Below, piece by piece: positions 9,034-17,105 of a stretch of DNA of 64,000 nucleotides. The stretch comes from Pseudanabaena biceps PCC 7429 (lineage in GTDB: Bacteria; Cyanobacteriota; Cyanobacteriia; Pseudanabaenales; Pseudanabaenaceae). The stretch lies in assembly GCF_000332215.1 (NCBI RefSeq), contig NZ_ALWB01000001.1, positions 1 to 64,000 on the forward strand. Reading direction: 5' to 3'. A model generated the notes under the pieces. That model was not told the origin of the DNA and did not search any database. It was given only the letters and a program-made list of their open reading frames with translations. How positions within the stretch are numbered: position 1 is the first letter of the stretch; each line of letters opens with the position of its first letter. The position numbers and the translations under genes are program-made.

Positions 9034-9317
9034 AATTCAATAGCTTAAATAACAAACTGTAGGAGGGGCGTTATTTAGGCATCAACAAACAAATCGGCGG
9101 TTAAAAACCGCAGGATCTGCTACAAGTATGCCTGAAAAATCTTCAGGTTGCACACAAATTTTTAAACCTGCAACCTTTCAATATTCTAACATAAAGTCTC
9201 ATTTTAAGACTTATATTCTCTTTTTAAGCCTATATGGTTGCCTAACAGTTCTCCCATGTAGCCGAACTGCATCCAGAATCAGCGATCGCCAGACTATCTC
9301 ATTGGAGGGCGGCGATC
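9034..9317 (+). promoter_or_regulatory. Rep leader region with hairpins, candidate replication-control or origin region
   Basis: This ~280-bp non-coding stretch directly before the initiator holds a perfect stem GCGGTT/AACCGC with a 3-nt loop (9097-9111) and inverted arms AGGTTGCA/TGCAACCT (9145-9152 and 9169-9176). The second pair overlaps an alternative pairing CAGGTT/AACCTG (9144-9149 and 9165-9170). Mutually exclusive stems ahead of a rep gene are typical of attenuation or antisense-RNA copy control. The strong GGAGG before the ATG is at 9303-9307. I cannot assign an origin from the sequence alone. Confidence 0.4.
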
Positions 9318-12300
9318 ATGAGTAAATTCACTTCCACCAAAAAGGGTTTAATTTGCCCAATATGCGACGACAACACAGGCAAGTGTCGGATCGTCGATAA
9401 AATTTCACTTTGCATGAATAGTCCTGATGGAGTCATTGAGATCTCAGGATATAAATATCTCCATGCGTCCAAAGATGGGTTATGGGGTGTCTATGCCGAA
9501 GACAACAGACAAACCCATAGCAACGATGCTAAACGAGTCTACAAAGCCCAAAAAGTAGAGCGTGATTTAATCACCAAACAGAAGCATGAGGCATCCTTAA
9601 ACCTCATTGAACGCGATCGCGAGTACCGCAAATTAATTAAGCAGTTGCCGCTCACAGATCGAGCCTTGTCTGACTTATCTCGACGTGGTTTAAATGCTGA
9701 GCAGATCGAGCGGATGTTATTTGCATCCGTCGGACAATGGCATCCTTTGCGCCATGCCATGACTACCCAACTAGCAGGAGTTATCGGTAAAGGCAACAAA
9801 TTAAACGTCATGACTGATGGGTACTTAGTACCGATACCAAACATCGACGGCTTAATAGTTGGTAGTCAATATCGAGTATTTGAGCCAATCGACGGGAATA
9901 AATACCCTTGGTTGACATCCAAGACAAAAAATAATCCTGATGGCGCAACTGCTCACTTACCTAATGGTGAGCTACCGATGGGAGTTTACCGTCCTCAAAA
10001 CCTCATTAAAAAAGGTGTTGTAGGCACTATTGAGGGATACCTAAAACCCTCTATTGCTTCTGACAAAGTAGGTCACGTTTGCTTTGGTATGTCATCAGGG
10101 AACTTTGCAGCGTGTCCAGAACAGTTTGAGCAAGCCCTAAAACTAATCGAAGTAGAGCAAGGAATTAAACCCTATTTGCTTCTATATCCTGATGCAGGAG
10201 CTATTCAAAATCCTCATGTGATGAATACCTATAGCAATACATACAAACTTGCTATAAAGCTGGGCTATGAGATGAAAGTCGCATGGCATGGGCAAACATC
10301 TAAAACCAAACATCAGGACATCGACGAACTCGACAGCATCGACGGCATCAAAGAAATTAGCTGGTATGAGTTCTTAGGACTACAGCACAAAGCCTTAAAG
10401 GATGAGTCAGTAACCATCAGTCAAAGATATTTGACCGATCTAGAGATTCCCGAAAGTGCAAAATTAGTCTGTTTGCGATCGCCCAAAGGAACCAACAAAA
10501 CTGGATACATTGCCAAATATGTCGATGGTCAAAGAGGTTACAAACGATTTTTAGTAATCTGCCATCGCTCGCAACTAACCCAACAATTAGGACATCGTTT
10601 AGGACTGCGAACCCATTACGAGTTAGAAAATGCGACAGGGGATATTAAGGCGGCGATCGCTAGCGAGATATCACTATTCGGCATGGTGACGACATGGGAC
10701 AGCCTACACAAAATTAATCCTGATGACTGGAAAGATTGCGAGATTATTTTGGATGAAGCTGAGCAAAGTATTTGGCATTTACTGAACTCGACCACCGATA
10801 TCGAAAACTATCGAGTTGATACGATCGCCATGTTTAGCCAACTGCTCCAAGACTGCGATCGCACTTGGTTGCTTGATGCTGACCTGACAAATACTGCCAT
10901 CGAATTCACATCAGGACTAGTTAACCGTCCAGACTTTGAGCCTTACATCGTTCTGAATAATTATCTATTTGAAGAACCTTGGAATATAACTATTTATTCT
11001 GGGAACGAACCAACTGGACTACAGAAGAAGCTATTTGATTATTTAGGCAATCGTAAAAAATGTATCTTGCATCTCGACAGCCAACAGCGTAAAGGTAAGT
11101 ATTCGGGCGTGAACATTGAGCGGATGGTCACGCAAAAATATCCACACCTAAAAACACTTCTCATTGATTCCCACACAGTTCAAAACCCCGATCATCCTGC
11201 TTACAAGATTTTGACGGATGCGAATATCTGCGATCGCCTATCTGGTTATGACTTGGTTATTGCTACTCCAACTATCGAAACGGGTGTAAGCATCGACGCT
11301 AAAGGCTTATTTGATGCAGTATTTGGAATATTTCATGGGGTCGTATCTGCTGATAGTGCTAGACAAGCATTAGCAAGGTACAGAGAACCAGTAGAGCGTT
11401 ATATTTGGGCTAAAACCTACTCACCTATATCTGGGAATCCTGATTATAAACAAGCCCTCACAAGGCAATCTAAAGCAATTAGAGCGCACACACGAGGGTT
11501 ACAGGATGCAGACTTAGGACACATCGACGTTAATCCTAGTCCAGTTGCTTTAACCACATGGGCAAAGATACAAGCAAGGGTCAAAGCTGATGCTATTCGG
11601 TTTAGAGATGCGATCATTGACGGACTAAAAGCTGATGGTCACATTGTCCAGTCTGCTGATGACATCAATAAAGCGGAATCTAAAAAACTTTTGGAAATTG
11701 CGACAGTTAACTGTGATGAGTCCTACTCAGAAGAGTGTGAGGCGATCGCCGAGCAAGTAACCATAGACGACGAGCGAGCGAAACAAATCGAAGACTCAAA
11801 ATCTCGAACCGATGAACATAAATACCAATTACGCAAGTACAAATTAATCAAGTCCTATGGTGTGGAAGTCACGCCCAAATTAGTCCAACTCGACGACGAC
11901 GGGCTTTATAAAAAACTGCGTTTGTTCTACTTCCTGACTGATGGTAAGCAATATCTAAAACCAAGAGACAAAGCCAAGCTGTCCAACTTACTCAACAGCA
12001 AGGGACAACTATGGCAACCAACCACAAATAAAGCACTGATACGAGGTCAAATTGACTTGCTGATTAAGTTGGACATCGTAAATGTACTGATGCAACCCGA
12101 TCGGGAATATCGCGGCGCGGATGCAGATTTAGTCAAGTTCAAGAAACGAGTTATCAGACATCGCTATGCAATAAGAACCATGTTTGGCATTGTGATTGAT
12201 CCTTCTGCAAGTGCGATCGCAAGTGCTAACCAACTGCTGAGTATTTTGGGATTAAAGCTAAACCAAGTCAGTCGAGATAAATTGGTAGATGGTAAAGCAG

Positions 12301-12770
12301 GGCATCGAGTTTATAAATTTATGCCGATTTTGGCGACTGATATCCGCTATCAGATTTTGCAAAATTGGCTAAAAGTTGATGCTCAGAAATTGGCTCAAAA
12401 AATGCCTGAAATCATTGATATATCTAACATTGAGTTAGATCCACCAAAGATAATAATAAATACTATTACTGATGCTGGATCTGAGTTAGCTGGATCTGCT
12501 GTTGTAGAGATCGCCCCTATCCCGATTGCACAGACAAACTCAAAGGAAGATTTACAGCCTAGTCCAAACAACATTCCCCTAGTTCATGAGGTCGTTCCAA
12601 GCAATAAACCCACACAACCGCCAAAAAAAGCTATCCAATGGCAAAAAGGTATGAGGGCAATATATCAGGGGACTGACTGGGTTATTGGTACGCTTGGCAG
12701 TGCTACAGCGAAAATCGTTAGAAATGGCTTTGAGTTGTGGGTCGATCTTCCAGATTTAGCGATTGCCTAG
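9318..12770 (+). CDS. CyRepA1-type plasmid replication protein
   Basis: This 1,150-residue protein has an N-terminal Zn-finger-like start (ICPICDDNTGKCRIVD), then a DUF3854/toprim-like primase region (GVVGTIEGYLKP near 235, LLLYPDAGA near 290), and a superfamily-2-like helicase half with P-loop SPKGTNKTG (about residue 390), Walker B IILDEAEQSIWHLL (about 477) and a motif VIATPTIETGVSID. This primase-helicase arrangement is the one I know from the CyRepA1 family of cyanobacterial plasmid initiators. The start is set by GGAGG 11 bp upstream of the ATG. It converges with the small gene ending at 12767, with a 4-bp overlap. Confidence 0.85.
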   Translation: MSKFTSTKKGLICPICDDNTGKCRIVDKISLCMNSPDGVIEISGYKYLHASKDGLWGVYAEDNRQTHSNDAKRVYKAQKVERDLITKQKHEASLNLIERDREYRKLIKQLPLTDRALSDLSRRGLNAEQIERMLFASVGQWHPLRHAMTTQLAGVIGKGNKLNVMTDGYLVPIPNIDGLIVGSQYRVFEPIDGNKYPWLTSKTKNNPDGATAHLPNGELPMGVYRPQNLIKKGVVGTIEGYLKPSIASDKVGHVCFGMSSGNFAACPEQFEQALKLIEVEQGIKPYLLLYPDAGAIQNPHVMNTYSNTYKLAIKLGYEMKVAWHGQTSKTKHQDIDELDSIDGIKEISWYEFLGLQHKALKDESVTISQRYLTDLEIPESAKLVCLRSPKGTNKTGYIAKYVDGQRGYKRFLVICHRSQLTQQLGHRLGLRTHYELENATGDIKAAIASEISLFGMVTTWDSLHKINPDDWKDCEIILDEAEQSIWHLLNSTTDIENYRVDTIAMFSQLLQDCDRTWLLDADLTNTAIEFTSGLVNRPDFEPYIVLNNYLFEEPWNITIYSGNEPTGLQKKLFDYLGNRKKCILHLDSQQRKGKYSGVNIERMVTQKYPHLKTLLIDSHTVQNPDHPAYKILTDANICDRLSGYDLVIATPTIETGVSIDAKGLFDAVFGIFHGVVSADSARQALARYREPVERYIWAKTYSPISGNPDYKQALTRQSKAIRAHTRGLQDADLGHIDVNPSPVALTTWAKIQARVKADAIRFRDAIIDGLKADGHIVQSADDINKAESKKLLEIATVNCDESYSEECEAIAEQVTIDDERAKQIEDSKSRTDEHKYQLRKYKLIKSYGVEVTPKLVQLDDDGLYKKLRLFYFLTDGKQYLKPRDKAKLSNLLNSKGQLWQPTTNKALIRGQIDLLIKLDIVNVLMQPDREYRGADADLVKFKKRVIRHRYAIRTMFGIVIDPSASAIASANQLLSILGLKLNQVSRDKLVDGKAGHRVYKFMPILATDIRYQILQNWLKVDAQKLAQKMPEIIDISNIELDPPKIIINTITDAGSELAGSAVVEIAPIPIAQTNSKEDLQPSPNNIPLVHEVVPSNKPTQPPKKAIQWQKGMRAIYQGTDWVIGTLGSATAKIVRNGFELWVDLPDLAIA

Positions 12771-13102
12771 CATTTGGAGTTTCGCAGTTCCTTCAAAAAA
12801 TCGTCATCATCGATTCCCTCAAAAACTTGCTCCCAAAATGGGTGAGGCTTTGCATTGCTATTTTCATACGCTTGCTTCTGCTTGAGTACGATCGCCCTGA
12901 TTCGTGCCATTGCTTCATTCTCGATATCCAATCTAGCCAATATGCGGATCGGCTCAAAACTGGAATATAAGCCAGTCTTCAAAGCATTCTGGCTAACGAT
13001 CGCTTTGCCTCGCTCAGTCCGTGCGCCAGTGGATTTTTCCCACGGCTTAGTTTTAAGGCATTGTTGACGGCGGCGCTCTCTTTCAGCTTCGGAATAAGCC
13101 AT
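12767..13102 (-). CDS. Small basic protein, unknown
   Basis: I start it at the ATG at 13102 (MAYSEAERERRRQQC, 111 residues) rather than 13135, because the extra 11 residues look non-coding. The motif GARTERGKAIVSQNALKTGLYS is a pattern seen in many small phage and plasmid hypothetical proteins. The rest is helical, ending in an acidic tip (GIDDDDFLKEL). It converges on the rep gene. No function can be assigned. Confidence 0.6.
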   Translation of the reverse strand: MAYSEAERERRRQQCLKTKPWEKSTGARTERGKAIVSQNALKTGLYSSFEPIRILARLDIENEAMARIRAIVLKQKQAYENSNAKPHPFWEQVFEGIDDDDFLKELRNSKC

Positions 13103-13140
13103 ACAGTTTGTTCCTAGTTTGTTTAATAAATTCAAGGTAA

Positions 13141-13309
13141 TTCAGCGTGTTGCAGATCTGCAAATCCATACACAGAAACAATCTCAGCATCAACATCTGC
13201 GTGACGTGCAAACACGTACAAACATCTGCAAATATAGCCAAAAAATAATGCTAAGCACATTCTTACTAAGTTTTTTGAAGGTGTTTCAGCATGTTTCAGC
13301 GTGTTACAG
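13141..13309. repeat. Repeated TTCAGCGTGTT(G/A)CAG motif in a 320-bp intergenic region
   Basis: TTCAGCGTGTTGCAG at 13141-13155 recurs as TTCAGCGTGTTACAG at 13295-13309, preceded by two further GTTTCAGC half-copies at 13283-13300. The region (13136-13452) between two minus-strand genes holds no convincing ORF. The repeats may be a binding site for a plasmid DNA-binding protein, for instance the one encoded just to the right. Confidence 0.45.
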
Positions 13310-13452
13310 GTATATCTTTAAAATTTCATGCCCTAGGATGTACCTAGAAAGCATGATAGCTATAGCTTTGGTGCTATTCTACCTTAGCTAATCCTAAAGC
13401 TTACAGCGCTTAAATCAGGCTATAGGCTTAAAACTGTTGCTATGTAAGGGTT

Positions 13453-14463
13453 TTAGCTGTCAATGAGAGCATATAAGCCCGATCCTTTTTCCTTGATCAT
13501 GAATCCATACTTTTTAGCATTGGTTCTTAATGAACTCATGGATAAAGACTTACCACTTTTCTCTGAGTAGTACTTAGCAGCTTCATCGGCTGTAAATCGC
13601 TTATCTGCATTAGATTTTGCTAATTCTTTTTCCTGATATCGCAAGCTAAGAGCTTCATCCGTTGGAAAAAATTTCTCGTTAGCCCCAATCAAAGTTTTGA
13701 CTAACCCGATCGCCTTCAATTCGGCATCAGTCATCCTTTTAAGAGCTTTAAGTGTAATCCCTCTAAGCGATCGCAAAATTACAGACCCATCGCGATTAAG
13801 TTTGTAAGTAATTTTAGGCTTTGCAGTCGCGGCGATCGTATCGCTTAAACCCTTACCATTTAAGGATTTTTCAATCGATGGATCTGCGATAGTTGCATCA
13901 TCAACTTTTACCCATTTACCATCTTTAGGAGCGCCCTCCCATTCCCAAATTCCGCCAGTCTGTTCAAAAATTCTTTGCTTGACATAATCGAATTGCGTTT
14001 GGTTTTGCGCTTCAGATAAAGCCTTAATTTCCGTTTTTTGGATTGCCAATGCTTGCAGCATTTCATCAAATGAGATTCGATTCCCTTCCTTAAAAGCAAA
14101 AGTCGTGGCGATCTCATCGTTCCAACCCTCACTATCTAAGGATTTTTCAATCGTGGGAGCTGCGATAGTTTCGCTTCTAGAGGATTGCCTCTTAGTTCCT
14201 TTTTTAGCCGCTTTATCTAAATCCTTTTGTGTAAAATTGCCACTAATAGTTAGAACTGTTTCTTCTCTAGTCGGGAGAGAGATCCCATCTTTTTCTAGTT
14301 GATCGCGGTGGTAATCCTGTATCTCGATCTGCAAATCATTTATTTTATGTGTCTTGTTCGATATCTCCTTTTTATGGTGTTCAATCTCATTATCTTTAAT
14401 AGCAATAGCATTATTAAGCCGCTTAATTTCGGTTTGAAGTTCAGTTAAGCGACTATCTTCAAC
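13453..14463 (-). CDS. C-terminal part of a probable frameshift fusion: coiled coil plus DNA-binding-like tail
   Basis: The frame is open from 14463 to 13453, but its first available start codon (TTG at 14334) lies inside an obvious coiled coil (SRLTELQTEIKRLNNAIAIK...). The coding sequence therefore begins upstream, in the frame of the 109-residue gene at 14445-14774. The -1 frame is entered exactly at an A AAA AAG heptamer (14463-14469), giving a fusion of about 440 residues. The middle contains a duplicated segment, TIEKSLDSEGWNDEIATTF and SIEKSLNGKGLSDTIAAT. The tail (FTADEAAKYYSEKSGKSLSMSSLRTNAKKYGF) resembles a helix-turn-helix. Function is unknown; a plasmid DNA-binding role is likely. 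Confidence 0.65.
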   Translation of the reverse strand, partial: VEDSRLTELQTEIKRLNNAIAIKDNEIEHHKKEISNKTHKINDLQIEIQDYHRDQLEKDGISLPTREETVLTISGNFTQKDLDKAAKKGTKRQSSRSETIAAPTIEKSLDSEGWNDEIATTFAFKEGNRISFDEMLQALAIQKTEIKALSEAQNQTQFDYVKQRIFEQTGGIWEWEGAPKDGKWVKVDDATIADPSIEKSLNGKGLSDTIAATAKPKITYKLNRDGSVILRSLRGITLKALKRMTDAELKAIGLVKTLIGANEKFFPTDEALSLRYQEKELAKSNADKRFTADEAAKYYSEKSGKSLSMSSLRTNAKKYGFMIKEKGSGLYALIDS

Positions 14464-14774
14464 TTTTTTGCGGGTGCTGTAGCCTCGCTGCGAGTATTTT
14501 CGAGATCTTCTAGTCTGGCAAGCAACGGGGCGATCGCCTCATTAATAATCACTTGAATATCCACATCAGTGACGGCGCTAGATTGTCCAACATTGTTAGA
14601 AATTGTTTGACCTGACTTCACACTACGAATAACAGCAATAATCGAGCCTCCCATATTTGGTTTATCTGCTCTAATCAACTTATTAGCAGTGGCATACTCT
14701 CTCAACCAGTTCGCCACATCATCAGGCAACCGTACCGAAACGAAATTAGGATCTTTAGTCATAATGTTTAACAT
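14445..14774 (-). CDS. Ribbon-helix-helix-like DNA-binding protein, zero-frame product
   Basis: This 109-residue product (MLNIMTKDPNFVSVRLPDDV) begins with an RHH-like strand-helix segment (FVSVRLPDDVANWLREYATANKL). It ends APAKKLKIVA six codons after the slippery heptamer at 14463-14469. It is divergent from the serine recombinase at 14959. The 185-bp gap between them is packed with TTAGACAA/TTAACAAA motifs, and one motif overlaps this gene's start codon, which fits autoregulation. Confidence 0.7.
   Translation of the reverse strand: MLNIMTKDPNFVSVRLPDDVANWLREYATANKLIRADKPNMGGSIIAVIRSVKSGQTISNNVGQSSAVTDVDIQVIINEAIAPLLARLEDLENTRSEATAPAKKLKIVA
14463..14469 (-). other. Candidate programmed -1 ribosomal frameshift site (A AAA AAG)
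   Basis: On the minus strand the zero frame reads GCA AAA AAG TTG, so the heptamer A AAA AAG is in the correct phase for simultaneous P- and A-site slippage, as in bacterial dnaX. Slipping by -1 leads straight into the open coiled-coil frame (GTT GAA GAT AGT), whereas the zero frame stops six codons later. A CGCTTAA/TTAAGCG stem can form 11 nt downstream. Established knowledge concerns the heptamer type; its use here is inferred. Confidence 0.65.
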
Positions 14775-14955
14775 TGTCTAACTCATGTTTACATTATAGC
14801 TTATGTCCAACAAAGTCTAACAAAATGTTTAACAAAATCCTGTTTAACAAAACCGTTCCCTTTTGTTAAACAAAGTCTAACAAATGTCAAACAAATACTT
14901 GACAATGTTAGACAAAAGTTAGACAATGTTAAATATAGAGTAAAACAAAGTTAAA
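14769..14955. promoter_or_regulatory. Divergent promoter region with AACAATGTTAGACA-type repeats
   Basis: The region holds at least eight copies of gTCTAACAAA, gTTTAACAAA or the reversed TGTTAGACAA. Examples are at 14813-14823, 14825-14836, 14841-14850, 14867-14883 and 14905-14928. A promoter TTGACA (14899-14904), 17-bp spacer, GACAAT (14922-14927) for the recombinase lies inside the repeats. The same motif recurs within the recombinase gene (15132-15163) and around the next ORF (15621-15636, 15738-15757). This could be a res or partition site or a multi-copy operator. Confidence 0.5.
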
Positions 14956-14958
14956 CAA

Positions 14959-15624
14959 ATGAAAGCAATCGGATACATCAGAGTAAGCACTGAGATGCAA
15001 GCAAATGAAGGAGTAAGCCTCGATGCACAGAGCGCAAAAATTCGGGCTTACTGCGAACTCAATGATTTAGAGTTAGTCGAGATTGTTTGTGATGCTGGTA
15101 AGTCTGCCAAGTCTACCGATCGCGATGGTTTACAACAATGTTTAACAATGTTGTCTAACAATGAAGCCTCTGCCCTTGTGGTTTATAAGTTGGACAGATT
15201 ATCTCGCAAAGTTCTTGATGCTCTTAACCTAATCTCTGAGATTGAGTCTCATGGCGCTAGTCTGCATAGTATTGTCGAGAAACTTGATACACAGTCAGCA
15301 TTGGGTAAGTTTTTTGTAAACATGACCGCTGCTCTCTCACAACTAGAACGCGATCAAGTTTCAGAGCGTACCATCATGGCAATGGCACATAAAAAGGAAC
15401 AGGGGCAACATTGCGGATCACCTGCGTTCGGCTTTACAATGGTAGAGAAGAAGTTAGTAAAGGTTGCTAAGGAGCATGAGGCGATCGCACTCATCCAACA
15501 AATGAAAGCAGACGGGGCAAACTTACAGGCGATCGCTGATGAACTGAATAACCAAGGCATAACCACAAAGCGCGGTGCTAAGTGGCAACCTATGCAAGTT
15601 AGTCGAGTATTGGCTAGAGGTTAA
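14959..15624 (+). CDS. Serine recombinase (resolvase/invertase family)
   Basis: This 221-residue protein has the resolvase N-terminal domain: AIGYIRVSTEMQ with the nucleophile serine at residue 10, LVVYKLDRLSRK near 70-82, FFVNMTAALSQLERDQVSERT near 115-135, and a C-terminal helix-turn-helix (NLQAIADELNNQGITTKRG...WQPMQVSRVL). Length fits a small resolvase. It probably resolves plasmid multimers or cointegrates. The repeats upstream are a candidate res site. It is followed after 3 bp by a small ORF, probably co-transcribed. Confidence 0.9.
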   Translation: MKAIGYIRVSTEMQANEGVSLDAQSAKIRAYCELNDLELVEIVCDAGKSAKSTDRDGLQQCLTMLSNNEASALVVYKLDRLSRKVLDALNLISEIESHGASLHSIVEKLDTQSALGKFFVNMTAALSQLERDQVSERTIMAMAHKKEQGQHCGSPAFGFTMVEKKLVKVAKEHEAIALIQQMKADGANLQAIADELNNQGITTKRGAKWQPMQVSRVLARG

Positions 15625-15627
15625 ACA

Positions 15628-15891
15628 ATGTTAGACATAGTTACACAATCGCTAGGCTTTGCAATGGTAAGCCTAGCGCTACGAAATAAGAAACAGGTAA
15701 AAAGCTTTTCTATGGCACATCCTAGCTTAGTTAGCAAACATTGTTTGACATTGTTGGACTATTGGCAAAATGGCGGCGCTAAGGAGTATTTAGAAGGACT
15801 GGATACTGATTTACGGAATTGCCTGATATGTAATCTGATAGGTGATATCAGTGCTGATGCGATCGCAGATATGGGATTAATCGAAGTTTGA
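15628..15891 (+). CDS. Hypothetical 87-residue protein downstream of the recombinase
   Basis: The ATG is 3 bp after the recombinase stop. The product (MLDIVTQSLGFAMVSLALRN...) is helical, with SLVSKHCLTLLDYWQNGGAKEYLE in the middle, and carries no known motif. Its 5' end and interior contain AACAATGTTAGACA- and ACATTGTTGGAC-type motifs, like the recombinase promoter, so DNA-level constraints may shape part of it. Confidence 0.5.
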   Translation: MLDIVTQSLGFAMVSLALRNKKQVKSFSMAHPSLVSKHCLTLLDYWQNGGAKEYLEGLDTDLRNCLICNLIGDISADAIADMGLIEV

Positions 15892-16393
15892 CTATGTTCT
15901 GTAAATACTAAAAAATCAGATTAGATATAACCCTAAGTAGCGATTGCCAAATAAAGATATAAATGCTAGTTTAAAAGTACGGGATGCATGTGTTGAGATT
16001 TGCTTGTGGTAATCAGCTAAATGTTTTTGGTTAGGATTGAGTTGCTGGGGCTTAATCAGGACTTGATATGATCTAAAGCTTTTAGCATTGTCACAAGCAG
16101 TTCTCAAACATCATACTGACGATAATTTTCCGATTGGAAAATTTATATTAAGACAATCTAAGATGTTCTTAGGTCAAAATGACAATAAAGGCAGTAATCC
16201 TCTAGAGATTGCTGCCTTTATTTTTGGATGCTTAAAACCTATATGGGATAGGTTTCTTTTCTATATTCCGAAGGAAGAGCAGAGCGTCGCGATAATCATC
16301 TTTTCCCTAAATCTTGATACCCTTGTGCTGCTAGTCTTAAAGAATATGCTGCTGTTTTTCGACGAGTAGCTAGCGAGAATAGGAATTTTAAAT
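15892..16393. other. 500-bp region without a convincing gene; strong orphan terminator
   Basis: Short ORFs exist here on both strands, but none has a recognisable product. One of them would run through the hairpin at 16184-16222. The hairpin may end a non-coding RNA transcribed from somewhere in 15895-16180 or readthrough from the recombinase operon. The last 100 bp form the leader of the Nif11-like gene. Confidence 0.4.
16184..16222. terminator. Strong bidirectional terminator hairpin
   Basis: AATAAAGGCAGTAATC (16184-16199) pairs with GATTGCTGCCTTTATT (16207-16222): 16 bp with one T-G wobble and a 7-nt loop, then TTT. T-runs on both strands allow termination in either direction. The nearest plus-strand gene ends almost 300 bp earlier. 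Confidence 0.75.
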
Positions 16394-16609
16394 ATGGCTT
16401 TTGAGCAAATCGAAGCATTTTTAAAGAAAATGCAGTCTGAACCTGAACTTAAAAATGAGGTGGTCGCAGCATCAACCGCAGATGATGTTGCGCGAATAGC
16501 ACTAAAGCTTGGTTTTGAATTTTCAGGTGATGAGTTATTGAGAATGTCGGGTCAGAAGGTTGACAGGGTTACTGTTAGAAAAACTGATATTCCTGGAGAG
16601 TACAACTAA
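16394..16609 (+). CDS. Nif11-domain small protein
   Basis: The 71-residue product matches the Nif11 leader pattern: AFEQIEAFLKKMQSEPELKNEVVAAS, then DDVARIALKLGFEFSGDELL. Nif11 domains serve as leader peptides of ribosomal natural products (often with a Gly-Gly cleavage site) and also occur as short stand-alone proteins in cyanobacteria. Here the tail (MSGQKVDRVTVRKTDIPGEYN) has no Gly-Gly site and no cysteines, and no modifying enzyme is encoded nearby, so a classical RiPP precursor is unlikely. Confidence 0.75.
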   Translation: MAFEQIEAFLKKMQSEPELKNEVVAASTADDVARIALKLGFEFSGDELLRMSGQKVDRVTVRKTDIPGEYN

Positions 16610-16724
16610 ATACTTTTTTGCTGGGGTGATCGCATTTATCCTAAAACGGCTTAGATGTAGATTTAGACCCTCTTTTATAAATTGGTGATCGCCGACCTAT
16701 AAATTTCGTTTACTTTAACAGCGT

Positions 16725-16780
16725 GACTATTCAATTATTCGGTTAATCACTAAAATGATTAATCGAATAATTGAATAGTC
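16725..16780. repeat. Long inverted repeat beside parA operon, possible parS or terminator
   Basis: A 17-bp arm GACTATTCAATTATTCG (16725-16741) is perfectly reversed at 16764-16780, with inner arms TTAATCA/TGATTAA (16743-16749 and 16756-16762). It lies between convergent genes, but the stem is AT-rich and lacks a flanking T-run. Related TTAATCAGTTAATC repeats follow to 16805, and GATTAAGTG repeats lie on the other side of the par genes, which favours a centromere-like role. Confidence 0.5.
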
Positions 16781-16814
16781 AGTTAATTGCTTAATCAGTT
16801 AATCAACTAAGCGA

Positions 16815-17105
16815 TTATTTGTTTTCCTGTAACCATTGTTCTAAGAGCTTTGTGACTAGATCGGAAAAGTCTAAATCACTGCGCTCTAGTAGTTGTCTTT
16901 TGACTTCTAGGTTAATTTTCTTGGGTATATAGACCCCAATTTGCTCATAATCGGGATTGCTCCGTTTACCTTTTGCTCTGGATTTTTTTGGAGTTTGAGC
17001 AATTTCGGGTAGTGGCTGTACCTCATTTGCTGGTTCTGACTCTTGTTGCTCAGGTAGGACTTTACCTTTCATTGCATTGGACAAGGCACGAAATTTGTTG
17101 CTCAT
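16815..17105 (-). CDS. Small ParB-like partner of ParA (ribbon-helix-helix type)
   Basis: The start is the ATG at 17105, overlapping the parA stop as ATGA, which gives a 96-residue protein. The N-terminal half is polar and basic (KKSRAKGKRSN). The C-terminal half has an RHH-like pattern: YEQIGVYIPKKINLEVKRQLLER, then LDFSDLVTKLLEQWLQ. Small RHH proteins encoded directly after ParA act as the centromere-binding partner in type Ib partition systems, and I infer that role here. Confidence 0.75.
   Translation of the reverse strand: MSNKFRALSNAMKGKVLPEQQESEPANEVQPLPEIAQTPKKSRAKGKRSNPDYEQIGVYIPKKINLEVKRQLLERSDLDFSDLVTKLLEQWLQENK

Noticed and set aside
9128-9325. 65-codon ORF overlapping the start of the rep gene
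   Set aside because: Could be a leader peptide, but it spans the inverted repeats of the leader and has no clear ribosome-binding site; composition is not protein-like.
16088-16369. Plus-strand ORF of 93 codons between the recombinase operon and the Nif11 gene
   Set aside because: It runs straight through a 16-bp terminator hairpin and its product shows no recognisable pattern.
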